Source: Zelonia costaricensis
Lineage: Eukaryota; Euglenozoa; Kinetoplastea; Trypanosomatida; Trypanosomatidae
Length of the DNA: 43,497 nucleotides
NCBI GenBank assembly: GCA_030849075.1
Contig: JASAOO010003339.1
Span: 1 to 43,497, forward strand
Reading direction: 5' to 3'
Of this stretch, positions 20,082 to 29,512 are shown in pieces (position 1 is the first letter of the stretch; every line of letters begins with the position of its first letter). Under the pieces are notes generated by a model. That model was not told where the DNA came from. It did no database searches and was given only the letters and a program-made list of their open reading frames with translations. A program made the translations under genes and the position numbers.

Positions 20082-20999
20082 ATGTCCGGCCTCGTCGACT
20101 ACATCGTCAGCTTCGATGGCTACCCGCTGCAGGCGTACCTTCTCGAGAACATCGACGTCATCGGGTACATCGCCTCTGCTTACCTCGTCATGGTCGGTAA
20201 GGGTGACCGCATCCTCGGCTGGTGGAACAAGCGCAAGGCCCCCGCCGCCGACGCTGCGGCTCCGCAGAACGGGGCGAGCAAGGCGATGCTGGCGAAGCTG
20301 AAGGCGTGCTACAAGGCAGCCTCGACCTACCATCTGCTGGCGACCCTCGCTGCCGCGGTGGTGTCGGTAATGCTCGTGCCCGCTATGGCGCAGTCGGTGA
20401 TAAAGCACTCCTTCTTCGAAACCATGTGCATCTGGGACGACGCCCGCATTTACAAGGGCTACGTCGGCTTCGCGCTGAGCGCCGCGGTGATGGTGAAGGT
20501 GGCCGAGCAGCTCGACACCTTCTTCCTCGTCGTGCGGGACTACATCCTCGCCTCGCCGGTGCAGGAGAAGACGCAGGTGCGCCGCGTGCTGCCGTCGCAC
20601 TGGTGGTTCCAGGTGCTCGTGGCCCTCTACTTCTGGCACACGTACAGCGTGGGCACGAGCTGCTTCACGATGCTGGCCACCTACTCGATGGTGATTTCCG
20701 CCGCGCGCAACTTCGTGTACCTGCAGCAGGATGTTGCCCAGGCAGACGGCAAGAACGCCGTCGCGGCGCAGTCGAACGGGGCGCTGGTCGCGCTCGACAT
20801 GGCGGAGTGGTTCGGCTGCACCGCCCTTTCGGTGTACGCGAGCTACATGAACTACACACACGAGCGCGGCTGCATGACGATGCAGGCCAACGTGCGCATG
20901 GCTGTCGTGATGTACATCACGGCGATCGTGCTGCGTCTGCGGGAGCTGTGCGACAAGCAGGCTGTCGAGCCAGCCCGCGAGTCGAAGAAGAGCCGGTAA
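20082..20999 (+). CDS. Divergent ELO-family protein with degenerate active site
   Basis: A 305-residue membrane protein that aligns along its length with the elongases upstream: FDGYPLQAYL near the N-terminus, YKGYVGFAL, KVAEQLDTFFLVVRD, and a KKSR tail (canonical KKXX). At the catalytic box the ungapped match to HWYHHVSVLVF is HWWFQVLVALY (His173 to Gln177), so both adjacent catalytic histidines are lost. The MNYFVH segment has become ATYSMV, losing that histidine too, and LQITQM has become LDMAEW. The loop before the box is about nine residues longer. The reading frame is intact and codon use matches the neighbours, so it is not an obvious decayed pseudogene. It is probably non-catalytic, perhaps a regulatory or scaffolding partner of the active elongases; that role is inference. 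Confidence 0.88.
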   Translation: MSGLVDYIVSFDGYPLQAYLLENIDVIGYIASAYLVMVGKGDRILGWWNKRKAPAADAAAPQNGASKAMLAKLKACYKAASTYHLLATLAAAVVSVMLVPAMAQSVIKHSFFETMCIWDDARIYKGYVGFALSAAVMVKVAEQLDTFFLVVRDYILASPVQEKTQVRRVLPSHWWFQVLVALYFWHTYSVGTSCFTMLATYSMVISAARNFVYLQQDVAQADGKNAVAAQSNGALVALDMAEWFGCTALSVYASYMNYTHERGCMTMQANVRMAVVMYITAIVLRLRELCDKQAVEPARESKKSR

Positions 21000-23900
21000 G
21001 AACAAGAGGGAAAAACGGCCTGCACTGCACCGTCCCAGAGCTCGCACCTCTGCTGCTGCTTGTTGGTCCTTTGTTGTTGTTCGTTTTTTTTTTTGTGAAC
21101 TTGGTGAGGGGTGCGTTGAATGTACATAGCGCCGTCCTCCCATCCCCCACCTCCTCTCACACACACACACACACACACTTGAGCACACACATATGTATGC
21201 GTACAGGAACACCATCCATGCACACGCACGAACATACACGCACACACCTGTGAGGTGTCATGGACGCTGAGCGCAACGGCGCACCTGTGTCGACTCAGCT
21301 GGGTACAAGGAAAGACGAAGACTTCAGCGCTCGCATGTGTTTTTATTTTTTTCTCTCCTTCTCTCTCCACGACTTTCACTGGCGCGCTTCTTCCGCGCAC
21401 CTCGACGTCAGCACGGTCTTGCCTCAACTGTCTTCCTTGTCTTCCTTGGTGTGTGTATGTGTTGACGTTGAGTCCCGGGGCCCTCCGACCTTCCTTCCGC
21501 AGCCGCAGCCGCCTCCCTTCTTTATCGCCCTCACTCCCTCCCCGTCTTGCCTGTTGGAGTTGCCAAGACGTGCGGAAGGTGCGTGCCTGTTATGGAGCGG
21601 TAGCCCATGCGCGTGCGTGCGTGTGCTCGAGGGTGGGGATGGCCGCTCCCCGCCCGTCCTTCACATTCTTTTCCTTATTGTTTTTCCACTGCTGTGTGAC
21701 GGGTGGCATGTGCACCGTGTTGACTTCCCCCCCCCGTTCCTCGTCTCGAGGGTGAGGGTCTGCCTCTCGCACCTCCTGCAATCGATACCCCGCTCCCGCT
21801 CCCTCACCCTCCGCGCAGCTTCACACACACACACGCACACGTCTGCTCCGTCCTAAGTACTTGCTGGGCTGCTCCTCCTTTTCACCTCTCTTCGCTTTTT
21901 TTTCTCTGCGTCATGGCCCATCGCTTGTGAACATAGCTTTCTCGCATTGCCTCACCCCTTCCCCCGCCTCCTCTCATCCTCGTGTATCTGCGGCACCGTG
22001 TCTGTGTGTGTGTGTGTCTGTGTGTGTGGCCGCGCGTCGATGTGGGATAGCGCATGTGTTTACGATCCTTTCCGTACGCGTTCGGGCACTGGCCACGGTG
22101 TGTGCGGTGGGGGAGGTTGGCAAAGGGGAGCAGCGAAAAGGGGAAAAGCGTGGAGCTTGCAGAGGCCCTGGAATGCCCCTGCTCCTCTCTCTCCTCCTCG
22201 TCCTCTCCCTCTCACTACTATGCTCTTCTCACGGTGCTAGGTGCGAGAGAGGATATGTGTGTCTGTGTGCGCCACCCGCTGCCCGCTTCCACCCTTTCAC
22301 CAGCCATTCCACCCCAGCGCGTTTGGTGACTTCCTTCGTTTGTCTCGTTTACGTTCTCGCTCGGCGCATGTGCAATCCAGTACGCTGAAGCGCTTTAGCG
22401 TGTGTGTGTGTGTGTGTGTGTGTTGTCTGTCGTGGTCGCCTTTTTCTTTTTCTTTTCTCCCTTGTGCCCTCCCTTCTTGGTTCCCTTTGCGCCTCTCCTT
22501 TCCTCCTCATAGTCTCTCACCCCCGCCCCCGCCCCCGCACCCCTCCCCCCCCCGACCCACCCACTCACGCGCGATCTCACGGGTGTTGGCGAGTGTGTGA
22601 GGAGTGTGTGTGTGTGTGTGGATGTGCACGTACGGCGTGTATGTGTGTATGGTGCGTTTATGTGGCTCGTCCGTCGTCCACTGCTCCCTCTACTTGATTC
22701 CCCCTCCCCCTCCTTGCCCCACTTCTTTTCTGTTTCACTTGGTTAGAAGTCGGCTTCACTTCCTCCTCTTCCTTTTGATCCTTCTCCGGTGTGTGCATTT
22801 GTGTTTGTGTTCCGCAGCACGACATCACCGCCATCTCCGTCGAGTGTGCTTTATTTGTGCGACACTCTTCCGGCCCTTCTTCCCCCCCCTCACCCTCAAC
22901 CAATCAAGCATCAGCACCTCTCTTCACAGTTGTGTGTGTGTGTGTGTGCGACGATGATGGCAGCGAAGGTGCGGTTGCTCTGTTTTGGTGCTCGATATAT
23001 TGTGTGCGTTGACCGCGGTCGCAACTGCAAACCTTGTCCTCGCCCCTGCGTTGCTGCCTAGACCGCTTGTGTGTATGTGCCTGTGTGCGTGTCTGTGTCT
23101 GTGTGGATCTTTGAGTGCATGAGCTTGTGCGAGTGGTGCGTTTCTTGGCTTTCCTGGTCGAACTCGCGTGGCGCGCGATCCTCATCGTTTTCGTTTTCCT
23201 CTCCACCTCAACGGAATCGTGCGTAGGTGCATGCACGCGTAACCCGGTGTGCTGTCTTGAGTCTCCCGCCGCAACTCTCCATGACTGGACGCGTGTGCTC
23301 GAAGAAGAATGCCAGCACGTGAGTGAGTGGGTTATCACGCAGAACAGGAGACGAGGGAGGGGGGCAAGTCGGTAAAAGGAGGAAAGTAGCGCGCAGACAC
23401 TTTCGAACTGGAACACGCCACGCATCTTCCCCTTGCCCCCTCTCCCTCCTCCCTTATCCCCGTTTCTCTCCCGCTCTCTTGGGTTGTGCGTCAGCAGGAA
23501 GGCGTGTGTGCACAGCAGGCATCCGTGGCCGCGTTCAGCAGCAGCGTTCGAAGTACAAGCAAGCAGAGCGAACCAGCACGTGAGCAACAGAGTCCCACAC
23601 GCCAGGCAGCTAGTGGGCACGTTCGTGCACGCACGTCGGTCTCTCTCGTCTTTCCCCCTCCCCCGCGTGTATGCTGCGGTGCGAGAAACAGCGAGGACGT
23701 GCAAGGCGGATGTTGGTCGCCCTGGTGCTCCTCCTCCACCGCCTGTCGTGTACTCTCACACATGGCCGAACACGAAACGCGGTGACCGAGTGCCGTGTTT
23801 GTGGTCGAACCCGCGCGCATCGTGCGGTACGGCGCTGTCTTCCCCCCCCCCCCCACCCCCGCCTCCCGCTTCAACTCTCATCGCTTTCTGACTGACTACT

Positions 23901-24335
23901 CCGCCTCTCCTTTCCATCGACATGCGGTGCGCGACGGGTGCTGCGAAGCGCGTGCTCGTGTGCGCGTGTGTGTGCCTCTTTCCGTCTTCGCGTAGGTCTA
24001 GATCACTTGTTCGACACTACCTTCCGCGTGCCGTGCATCCTGTTGGCTTGCTTTCTCCCCCCCCCTCCCGCCGCGATTGTCTGCTTCGCACATCTGTGCA
24101 TCCTCTTCCCTTTTTCTTGTGTGTGAGAGCTCCCCTCTTGTGTGTCGACGTGGTTGTCCACTGCGGCGATACTTCTGGAACGGCTTCGCTTCCCTACCTC
24201 CTCTTCTGCTGTTGCGCTGCTGAACCAAGGCGTTGCTGCGGACATAAACGCCAACGCGCATAGTACACCCATAAAGACGCACGCTCACACACATACACAC
24301 CTTCCTGTACAGCCTTTACCTCACCACAGTTCACC
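21000..24335. other. Spacer after the elongase array, no gene seen
   Basis: The longest gene-free stretch in the window. It has a T run (about 21085-21095), a CA run (21158-21178), TG runs (22002-22026, 22399-22423, 22606-22620 and 22930-22948) and a C run (about 23841-23852). Open frames around 23115-23890 have no recognisable domain and UTR-like composition. It marks the boundary between the elongase array and unrelated genes. Confidence 0.65.
24290..24312 (+). promoter_or_regulatory. Candidate trans-splice acceptor for the LSD1 zinc finger gene
   Basis: AG at 24311-24312 follows a short pyrimidine stretch, 23 nt before the ATG. A longer pyrimidine-rich stretch near 24187-24222 could be the main tract. 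Another AG lies at 24328-24329. Confidence 0.35.
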
Positions 24336-25076
24336 ATGTTGTTTGGGCAGCTGGTGTGCTACGGGTGCCACCGCATCCTCACCTACCCCCTCGGTGCCAT
24401 CACCTGCCGCTGCCGCCTGTGCAGCACCGTCAACGCCGCGCAGAACGTGCAGATCGTGTGCGAGACGTGCGGGCAGGAGTTGCACGCGCCGATCAACACG
24501 CTCGCCCTTCTCTGTCCATGCTGCGGCACCGTGACGGACATCCCGGAGGACTTACTGCCGCCGCTGCCCAGCTACGTCGACCTCGGCGGCGCCGCGAACG
24601 AGATGGACACGGCGATCTACGTCAGCCACCCCACACTGCCGCCGCGCCAACGCGCTGCGAGTGAGCCGGGTGACCAGGCAAGCGCGTCGGCAGCCGCCGC
24701 TGCGGCAACAGCAGCGGCGGCGGCGCTGGCGCGTCGGGCGGCGGTGGCGGCCCGGCCTTCCTCGGGTGCGCGGGCCGGCGGTCGTCTGAGCCCGCCGTCA
24801 CGCGAGGAGCGGGAGGCGGCGGCGGCAGTGGAGGCCAACCACGGCGTCGGCATGACGTCGCCGACCGACACGAACCTCACGCGGGCAGGGGGGTGCCGCA
24901 GCGGCAGCGCGGCTGGAACGGCCCAGACGGTGGCGGCGACCGCCGGCAGAAGCCGGGAGACATCCCCGCCGACCAACGCGGTGCTGAATCTGCAGACGAC
25001 GGAGCTGGAGGAGCCGCGCCCTGTCGCGGCGAGCCGGCTCGCCCCCACGGTGATGATCGCCACTCGCATCCTGTAG
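24336..25076 (+). CDS. LSD1-type zinc finger protein
   Basis: A 246-residue protein. Residues 8-33 match the plant LSD1-type zinc finger, with Cys8, Cys11, Cys26 and Cys29 and the core LTYPLGA between the pairs. A second, divergent finger follows, with Cys42, Cys45, Cys60 and Cys63. In plants such fingers are found in LSD1/LOL cell-death regulators and in some metacaspases, where they mediate protein contacts. No caspase-like domain is present here. After about residue 75 the protein becomes Ala-, Arg- and Ser-rich and low in complexity, ending VMIATRIL. No signal peptide or membrane segment is seen. A scaffold or regulatory function is possible; the family does not fix one. Domain call firm, function unknown. 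Confidence 0.88.
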   Translation: MLFGQLVCYGCHRILTYPLGAITCRCRLCSTVNAAQNVQIVCETCGQELHAPINTLALLCPCCGTVTDIPEDLLPPLPSYVDLGGAANEMDTAIYVSHPTLPPRQRAASEPGDQASASAAAAAATAAAAALARRAAVAARPSSGARAGGRLSPPSREEREAAAAVEANHGVGMTSPTDTNLTRAGGCRSGSAAGTAQTVAATAGRSRETSPPTNAVLNLQTTELEEPRPVAASRLAPTVMIATRIL

Positions 25077-25917
25077 GCGCGTGAGTGCGCGGAGGTGTAC
25101 CCCGGGGGAAAGTGTGTCGAACCGCGCGCCTTTTTTTTTTCCAGTGTCTGCCTTTGCGCGCGTGCCTGTGTAGCCGCGACTCTGTCTGTGTACGTGTGTG
25201 TGTGTAGTTCGGGGGTCTCTTGTTTGGCGTAGAGATGCGGTGGCCGTCACCGCAGCCCTCCGTTCGCAAAACCTTCCCCTCTCCTTCTCTTCCCTCTCCC
25301 TCGGGCGCGTGAGTGATTGATGTGTGTTTGTGTGTGGTGTACCAGTGGTTTTCCACACTGCTTCACTCAATCTCCTCTGCCAAGCTGTTGCGCAGTCTGC
25401 TTTCCTGGTGTCTGATGCTGATCAGCGCTCCGTCTTCTTCTGTTTTTTTCTCTTCTCACCCGCCATCCTTCGGCCCCGCCTGCACCTCCGCCTCTTCTCT
25501 TCTCCGCACGCATCCAAGTACGACAAACGCTTCAGTGGTCCCCATCAGTTGCACACGACTGCATAGGCATGGGGTGGCTTCAGTCGACGAAACTGACGTC
25601 TACCTGACTTGGTGCATGGCGCTCATCTCACTCCCTCGCCGCCCCCCCCCCCCTCTCTGCCTGCCTACTCACTCTCTTCCCTCCACTCATCGGATTTCCT
25701 GCCGCGGAACTCGTCTGTCCATCGACGGACAAACCCCCGAACACACACGCACGCATGTACACATACACGTACACACGCAAAATCGTAAAACACAGCGCAA
25801 CGTAGTTTCTTTTTCTTTTTTTTTTTTGCGTAGCGCCTGTAGTGCGAGCGTCGTGCTCACACGCGTGCCCGCCAAAAACAAAAACAAGCGCACAGAGAGA
25901 GAGAGATAGAGAGCGTC
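25077..25917. other. Intergenic spacer, no gene seen
   Basis: It contains UTR-like low-complexity sequence: a T run near 25131-25140, a short TG run (about 25194-25204), a C run near 25643-25652, and a strong T-rich pyrimidine tract at 25806-25827. No gene recognised. Confidence 0.65.
25806..25833 (+). promoter_or_regulatory. Trans-splice acceptor for the gene at 25918
   Basis: A textbook trypanosomatid acceptor: a 22-nt T-rich tract (25806-25827) and the first AG at 25832-25833, giving a 5' UTR of 84 nt that ends with a GA-rich run. Confidence 0.7.
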
Positions 25918-27486
25918 ATGTCCATGGGCGGGAACGAGGGGGAGCTGGATGCGTTGGTGGACAGCATCCTGCAGTCGCGTGACCGCTCCGCCGAAACGAG
26001 TCAGATGGCGCACCCGCTGTCGTATCTGCAGCAGCAGCAGCAGACACGGCACGCCTCTGCGTCTAACTCCATCTCTGTCGCCTCGGCCCCGCAGGGCCTA
26101 GCGGGTGCCAGCAACAGCGCCGCCTACGCGAGCCACGGGACGGCGGCGCCGGCGCCACCCCGCGCGCCGCTCAGCGCGGGACGTCGCCCAGACACGACGA
26201 AGACCAGGGCTTTGTCAGAGAGGAGCGCAGAGGAGGAAGAGGAAGACCTGAACGCGCTGGTGCAGCGCATTCTTGCCGGTCCAGCAAACGACGCGGCAGC
26301 CGCAGCAGCAGCAGCAGAACGTGCTCCACCCTCCACCTCCACCGCCTCCTCCCCTCGCTTGTTTTCCCAGGCACTGCACGGGGGCCCAACTACCTCGCAC
26401 CGCCCCCCGCCGCGCGACGAGGCCGCCCCCCTGCACCAGCCGGTGGCTCACTTCGATCCACACGCGCACCGCGCTGGCGGCGCACGTCCCGGTGGTGGCT
26501 TTGGCGTGAGCAGCGGCGCGGTTCGCGTCGACCCCGCCAACACACGCATGTCGGACACGTCCGCGGCGCACCGCATGCACGCCGTGGTGCGCCGACTCGC
26601 GCTCTGGCAGGAGCGCAAGGAGGCGAAGCGGGTACAGGCCGTGTACGAGGCGCTGGAGCAGGAGCAGCTCGCCTGCACCTTCGAGCCGGCCACCAACTAC
26701 GCAGTGGACTCGGGTGCGTCGCCGCTCCGCCACAGTAGCGGCAGGCGCGTGCAGGCCGCCACGATCAGCATGTCCTCCTCCTCCTCTGCGTCTTCGACGA
26801 CATCCGCGTCGTCGCCGGCAGACACCGCCTCCTCTCCACGCGCACCGGCTGGTCTGTACATCCCCGCGCTGGAGCCGCCGGCGCAGCCCATCACTGGCGC
26901 CGATCCCTTCATTGATCGACTGCGCCGGGCGCAGGAGGATCGCGATGCTGTACGCGAGGCCGAGGAAGCGCGCCGGCTGCAGTACTACGACAGCTCCACC
27001 TTCCAGCGCAACCCCACCGTGCCCGCGCCCTTCACGCTGAGTGACATGCGGCCGCGGCGCGCGGCGACGGCAACGGCGGCGGTTGCCGGGGTACCCTCGC
27101 CGCTGCGCCGCAGTGCGGGGCGGGACGGACTGAACAACTCCGTGCCGCGGCAAGTGCCGCAGCAGCATCCGCGGCAGGCGCTGCGGTCGTCTCCCTCGCA
27201 GCGCAGCAACAACGCGCACCGCGCCGGCGCGCCAGGGTACAAGGATGCGTTTTCAGCCTACGGGCAGGCGCATAGACATGACTACGACGACGAAGAGGAA
27301 GGACACGAGGGAGTGGAAGAGGGAGCAGGGAGGGAGGAGGCGGAGGAGGAGGAGCGGCTCACCGCTGTCAACACCTTTCTCACCCTCGCCCCGCACATCC
27401 GCCAGACGCTGCTGTTCGACTCGCACATGGATCAGCAACTGCACCGCGCCACGGCTTCCATCCGCCGTGCTGAGGAGGGTGTTTAG
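25918..27486 (+). CDS. Conserved-looking hypothetical protein with CTFEPATN block
   Basis: A 522-residue protein, not recognised as a named family. A short motif of the form L-[D/N]-A-L-V-x-x-I-L occurs twice, at residues 10-18 and 111-119. Residues about 220-261 are helical and charged (MHAVVRRLALWQERKEAKRV...) and end in CTFEPATN. A second charged segment begins DPFIDRLRRAQEDRD near residue 329 and runs into FQRNPTV. Blocks of this kind (charged helix, then C-T-F-x-P-x-x-N) are seen in trypanosomatid cytoskeletal or flagellar proteins, so a cytoskeletal role is a weak guess. Between the blocks are Ala, Ser, His and Gln repeats, including a short CAG-encoded Gln run near residue 38. A Glu-rich acidic stretch precedes the helical C-terminus. 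No signal peptide or membrane segment. Confidence 0.85.
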   Translation: MSMGGNEGELDALVDSILQSRDRSAETSQMAHPLSYLQQQQQTRHASASNSISVASAPQGLAGASNSAAYASHGTAAPAPPRAPLSAGRRPDTTKTRALSERSAEEEEEDLNALVQRILAGPANDAAAAAAAAERAPPSTSTASSPRLFSQALHGGPTTSHRPPPRDEAAPLHQPVAHFDPHAHRAGGARPGGGFGVSSGAVRVDPANTRMSDTSAAHRMHAVVRRLALWQERKEAKRVQAVYEALEQEQLACTFEPATNYAVDSGASPLRHSSGRRVQAATISMSSSSSASSTTSASSPADTASSPRAPAGLYIPALEPPAQPITGADPFIDRLRRAQEDRDAVREAEEARRLQYYDSSTFQRNPTVPAPFTLSDMRPRRAATATAAVAGVPSPLRRSAGRDGLNNSVPRQVPQQHPRQALRSSPSQRSNNAHRAGAPGYKDAFSAYGQAHRHDYDDEEEGHEGVEEGAGREEAEEEERLTAVNTFLTLAPHIRQTLLFDSHMDQQLHRATASIRRAEEGV

Positions 27487-28156
27487 AAACACAAATCAAA
27501 AGAAGCAGCGCGCGCCGTGTGTGTGTGCGTGCACCCCTCCCCCCCCCCCCTCGCCTTCTCGCACTCTCTTGCTGTACTACCGCCGTGCCTTTAGCGAGTA
27601 GAGGCACCGCAACGCTGGACAACGTCCGCACATGTATCGAGCCTCCTCCCTGTGTGTGTGTACTTCGTTTTCTTTCACTTGGCCGTTCCCCTCCCCCCCC
27701 CCTCACTCTCTTTGTGGACCGAGGCGGTGCTGCTGATGCCGCGAGTGTTTTAGGTGGAGCGCAACCCATCGCAAAACAGGAAACCACATTGGCGGCACGA
27801 CCGTGGCAATACCCGTCCGTGTGGAGTTGCGAGAGGGAGCTGGAAAAAAAAAAAAGGAAGGCACGCGTGCGCGTCTCCAGCGAGATCGTCACTGCCGGTA
27901 CCTGACCGTGTCGCGGTGTGGATGCGGGCACGCTGCAGGGGGCCGCCACAGCTTCTCATGTGTGCCCCCACAACGGCTCATAGCGCTCCCACCACAACAA
28001 CCTTGATGGCAACGCTTGTCAGGCCTGCTCGCGTCATCCCCCTTCCCTTCCTCCCCCCCCCCCCTCCGCTTCCCTCTCCCTTACGTTGTGTGTACACACG
28101 ATCGCTACTCCTGTATCGTGCACATGCTGCAAGCGCCGCTTAGGAACACGAATACC
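27487..28156. other. Intergenic spacer, no gene seen
   Basis: Contains C-rich runs (about 27537-27551 and 27691-27701), an A run (27843-27855), and the pyrimidine tract serving the next gene (28036-28082). No gene recognised. Confidence 0.65.
28036..28133 (+). promoter_or_regulatory. Pyrimidine tract and acceptor for the gene at 28157
   Basis: A 47-nt pyrimidine tract (28036-28082) is followed by no AG until 28132-28133, with another at 28142-28143. The in-frame ATG at 28124 falls before this first AG and would be removed by splicing there, which is why the ATG at 28157 was chosen. Confidence 0.55.
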
Positions 28157-29512
28157 ATGCAGCGTCATCTCGTGGCACCGCACGCGCGGCGGTGGTGGTG
28201 GTGTGCCCGAGGTGGTGGTGGTGGTGGTGCAGCCCTCCTCCAGGCAAGCTTGCCGACGTCCGCCGCGGCGCCGTCACCGCCCTCCGGTATGATGCTCGTC
28301 CCGTGCTCCGCGGCGCGGCGGCTGTACAGCACCCACTCCGCAGGCCCCACCGCACCGGGCACGAGCGACGACGACGCGTCAGATCTCATATGGGGTGCCG
28401 TCCCAGAGGAGGAGAAGCTGAAGATGCACAACCCCTCTAGCTCCGCTGAGCTCAAGACGGCCACCAACGCTACAAGGGCTGACGGAGCATCACTTGAGGG
28501 TGCGCCGTTCGAAGGCAGCGGATCCGCTGACAAGACGGAGGCTGAGGCCACCGGCACCCCCTCCGCAGGACCGGCGGCACCATCCGCGTCTCCTCCTCCA
28601 CAGCCGCCCACATCAGCCAGCGTGTGGGTAACGCTGCACAACATGCCGCGCAACTGGCTGCACGAGGAGATTGCGGAGATGATCCACCACGTCGCTGCGC
28701 ACGCCGGGATCGCCGCACCGCACGCGCACCCTGAGGTGCGTGGCCGTGACGATCACGACAACCAGGGCGTCGAAGATGCGGACGGCAGTGACGACATGAT
28801 GACGGGCCGCGTATCATCACCCTTCATTCAGCGCCTGCACATCCCCTTTGGCCGCCGCACCGGCCTCGTCTACGGCACCCCGAAGCTTCTCCTCACGCCA
28901 CGCGCGCTCGCCGACTACCTCGTGCGCGACCTCAACTTCGACCCGGACGACTTCCGCAGTCGCGTGTACTTCACCCACACCACCCCCGCGGAGCTGCCGG
29001 CGGCGTTCCAGCAGCAGAGTCACGACGCCGCTGGTCAAGGTGGCGAGGCGAGCCCGAGCGGCCGCGCGTCGGTGCAGTACGCGCCGATCGAGGAGACGAT
29101 GGAGCGGGAGCAGGACGAGGCTCTGCGCACGCTGGAACTGGACCGCTACCTCTTCGCGCCCGACCTGCTGCTGGACATCGCCAAGTCGCACCAGCGCCGC
29201 CTGGTGACGAAAAACGAGAAGGTGCTGCTCGATGCGTTCGTCGACGGCGACGAGGACGACGACGAAGCGGACGAAGGCGCGAGCGATGCAGCTGGTGAGC
29301 GCGATGCGGACGCGGGCGATGAAGGGGGCTTCTCCGCCGACGCGGCGCCGCAGCGTGCGCAGCGCCGGCGCCGGAGCCGCTCTGCCGCTGCTGCACGGCG
29401 GAGGGGCCGCGGGGGTCGCCCGGCGCGGGCGGGGACGCTGAAGCATCTGGGCCGCGGCTCGATGCACAATATGCCGATCCCCAAGCCCTACGTCGAGGGT
29501 CGCCAGCTTTGA
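28157..29512 (+). CDS. Probable mitochondrial protein, possible RRM-like fold
   Basis: A 451-residue protein from this start. The N-terminus is Arg-rich and lacks acidic residues, and residues 54-58 (RRLYS) fit an R-3 mitochondrial processing site with cleavage after Tyr57. Met45/Met46 (28289 or 28292) would give a shorter, more typical presequence directly before that site and is a real alternative start. A folded region begins with VWVTLHNMPRNWLHEEIAEM (residues 156-175). A second block (about 222-274) has RTGLVYGTPKLLLT followed by RALADYLVRDLN; the strand-helix pattern recalls the RNP1 part of an RRM, but this is weak. The C-terminal third has an acidic Asp/Glu/Ala stretch and then an Arg-rich basic tail. 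A role in mitochondrial RNA metabolism is a guess. Confidence 0.82.
   Translation: MQRHLVAPHARRWWWCARGGGGGGAALLQASLPTSAAAPSPPSGMMLVPCSAARRLYSTHSAGPTAPGTSDDDASDLIWGAVPEEEKLKMHNPSSSAELKTATNATRADGASLEGAPFEGSGSADKTEAEATGTPSAGPAAPSASPPPQPPTSASVWVTLHNMPRNWLHEEIAEMIHHVAAHAGIAAPHAHPEVRGRDDHDNQGVEDADGSDDMMTGRVSSPFIQRLHIPFGRRTGLVYGTPKLLLTPRALADYLVRDLNFDPDDFRSRVYFTHTTPAELPAAFQQQSHDAAGQGGEASPSGRASVQYAPIEETMEREQDEALRTLELDRYLFAPDLLLDIAKSHQRRLVTKNEKVLLDAFVDGDEDDDEADEGASDAAGERDADAGDEGGFSADAAPQRAQRRRRSRSAAAARRRGRGGRPARAGTLKHLGRGSMHNMPIPKPYVEGRQL

Noticed and set aside
20222..21253. Long overlapping + strand frame in elongase-like gene 7
   Set aside because: Runs in another frame of a gene whose own frame aligns to the ELO family; composition is Arg/His-rich and biased.
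23800..23840. B-box-like GGTCGAACCC as a possible tRNA
   Set aside because: No matching A box, acceptor stem or cloverleaf could be drawn around it.
23115..23891. Open frames in the long spacer before the LSD1 gene
   Set aside because: No hydrophobic core, motifs, or proper splice-signal arrangement; overlapping frames of similar quality exist on both strands.
872..24335. SIDER retroposons or other mobile elements in spacers
   Set aside because: I could not identify the diagnostic signature or target-site duplications by eye; a profile search would be decisive.
28016..28156. Longer N-terminus for the protein at 28157
   Set aside because: Starts at TTG and translates the pyrimidine tract; the ATG at 28124 precedes the first AG after the tract.
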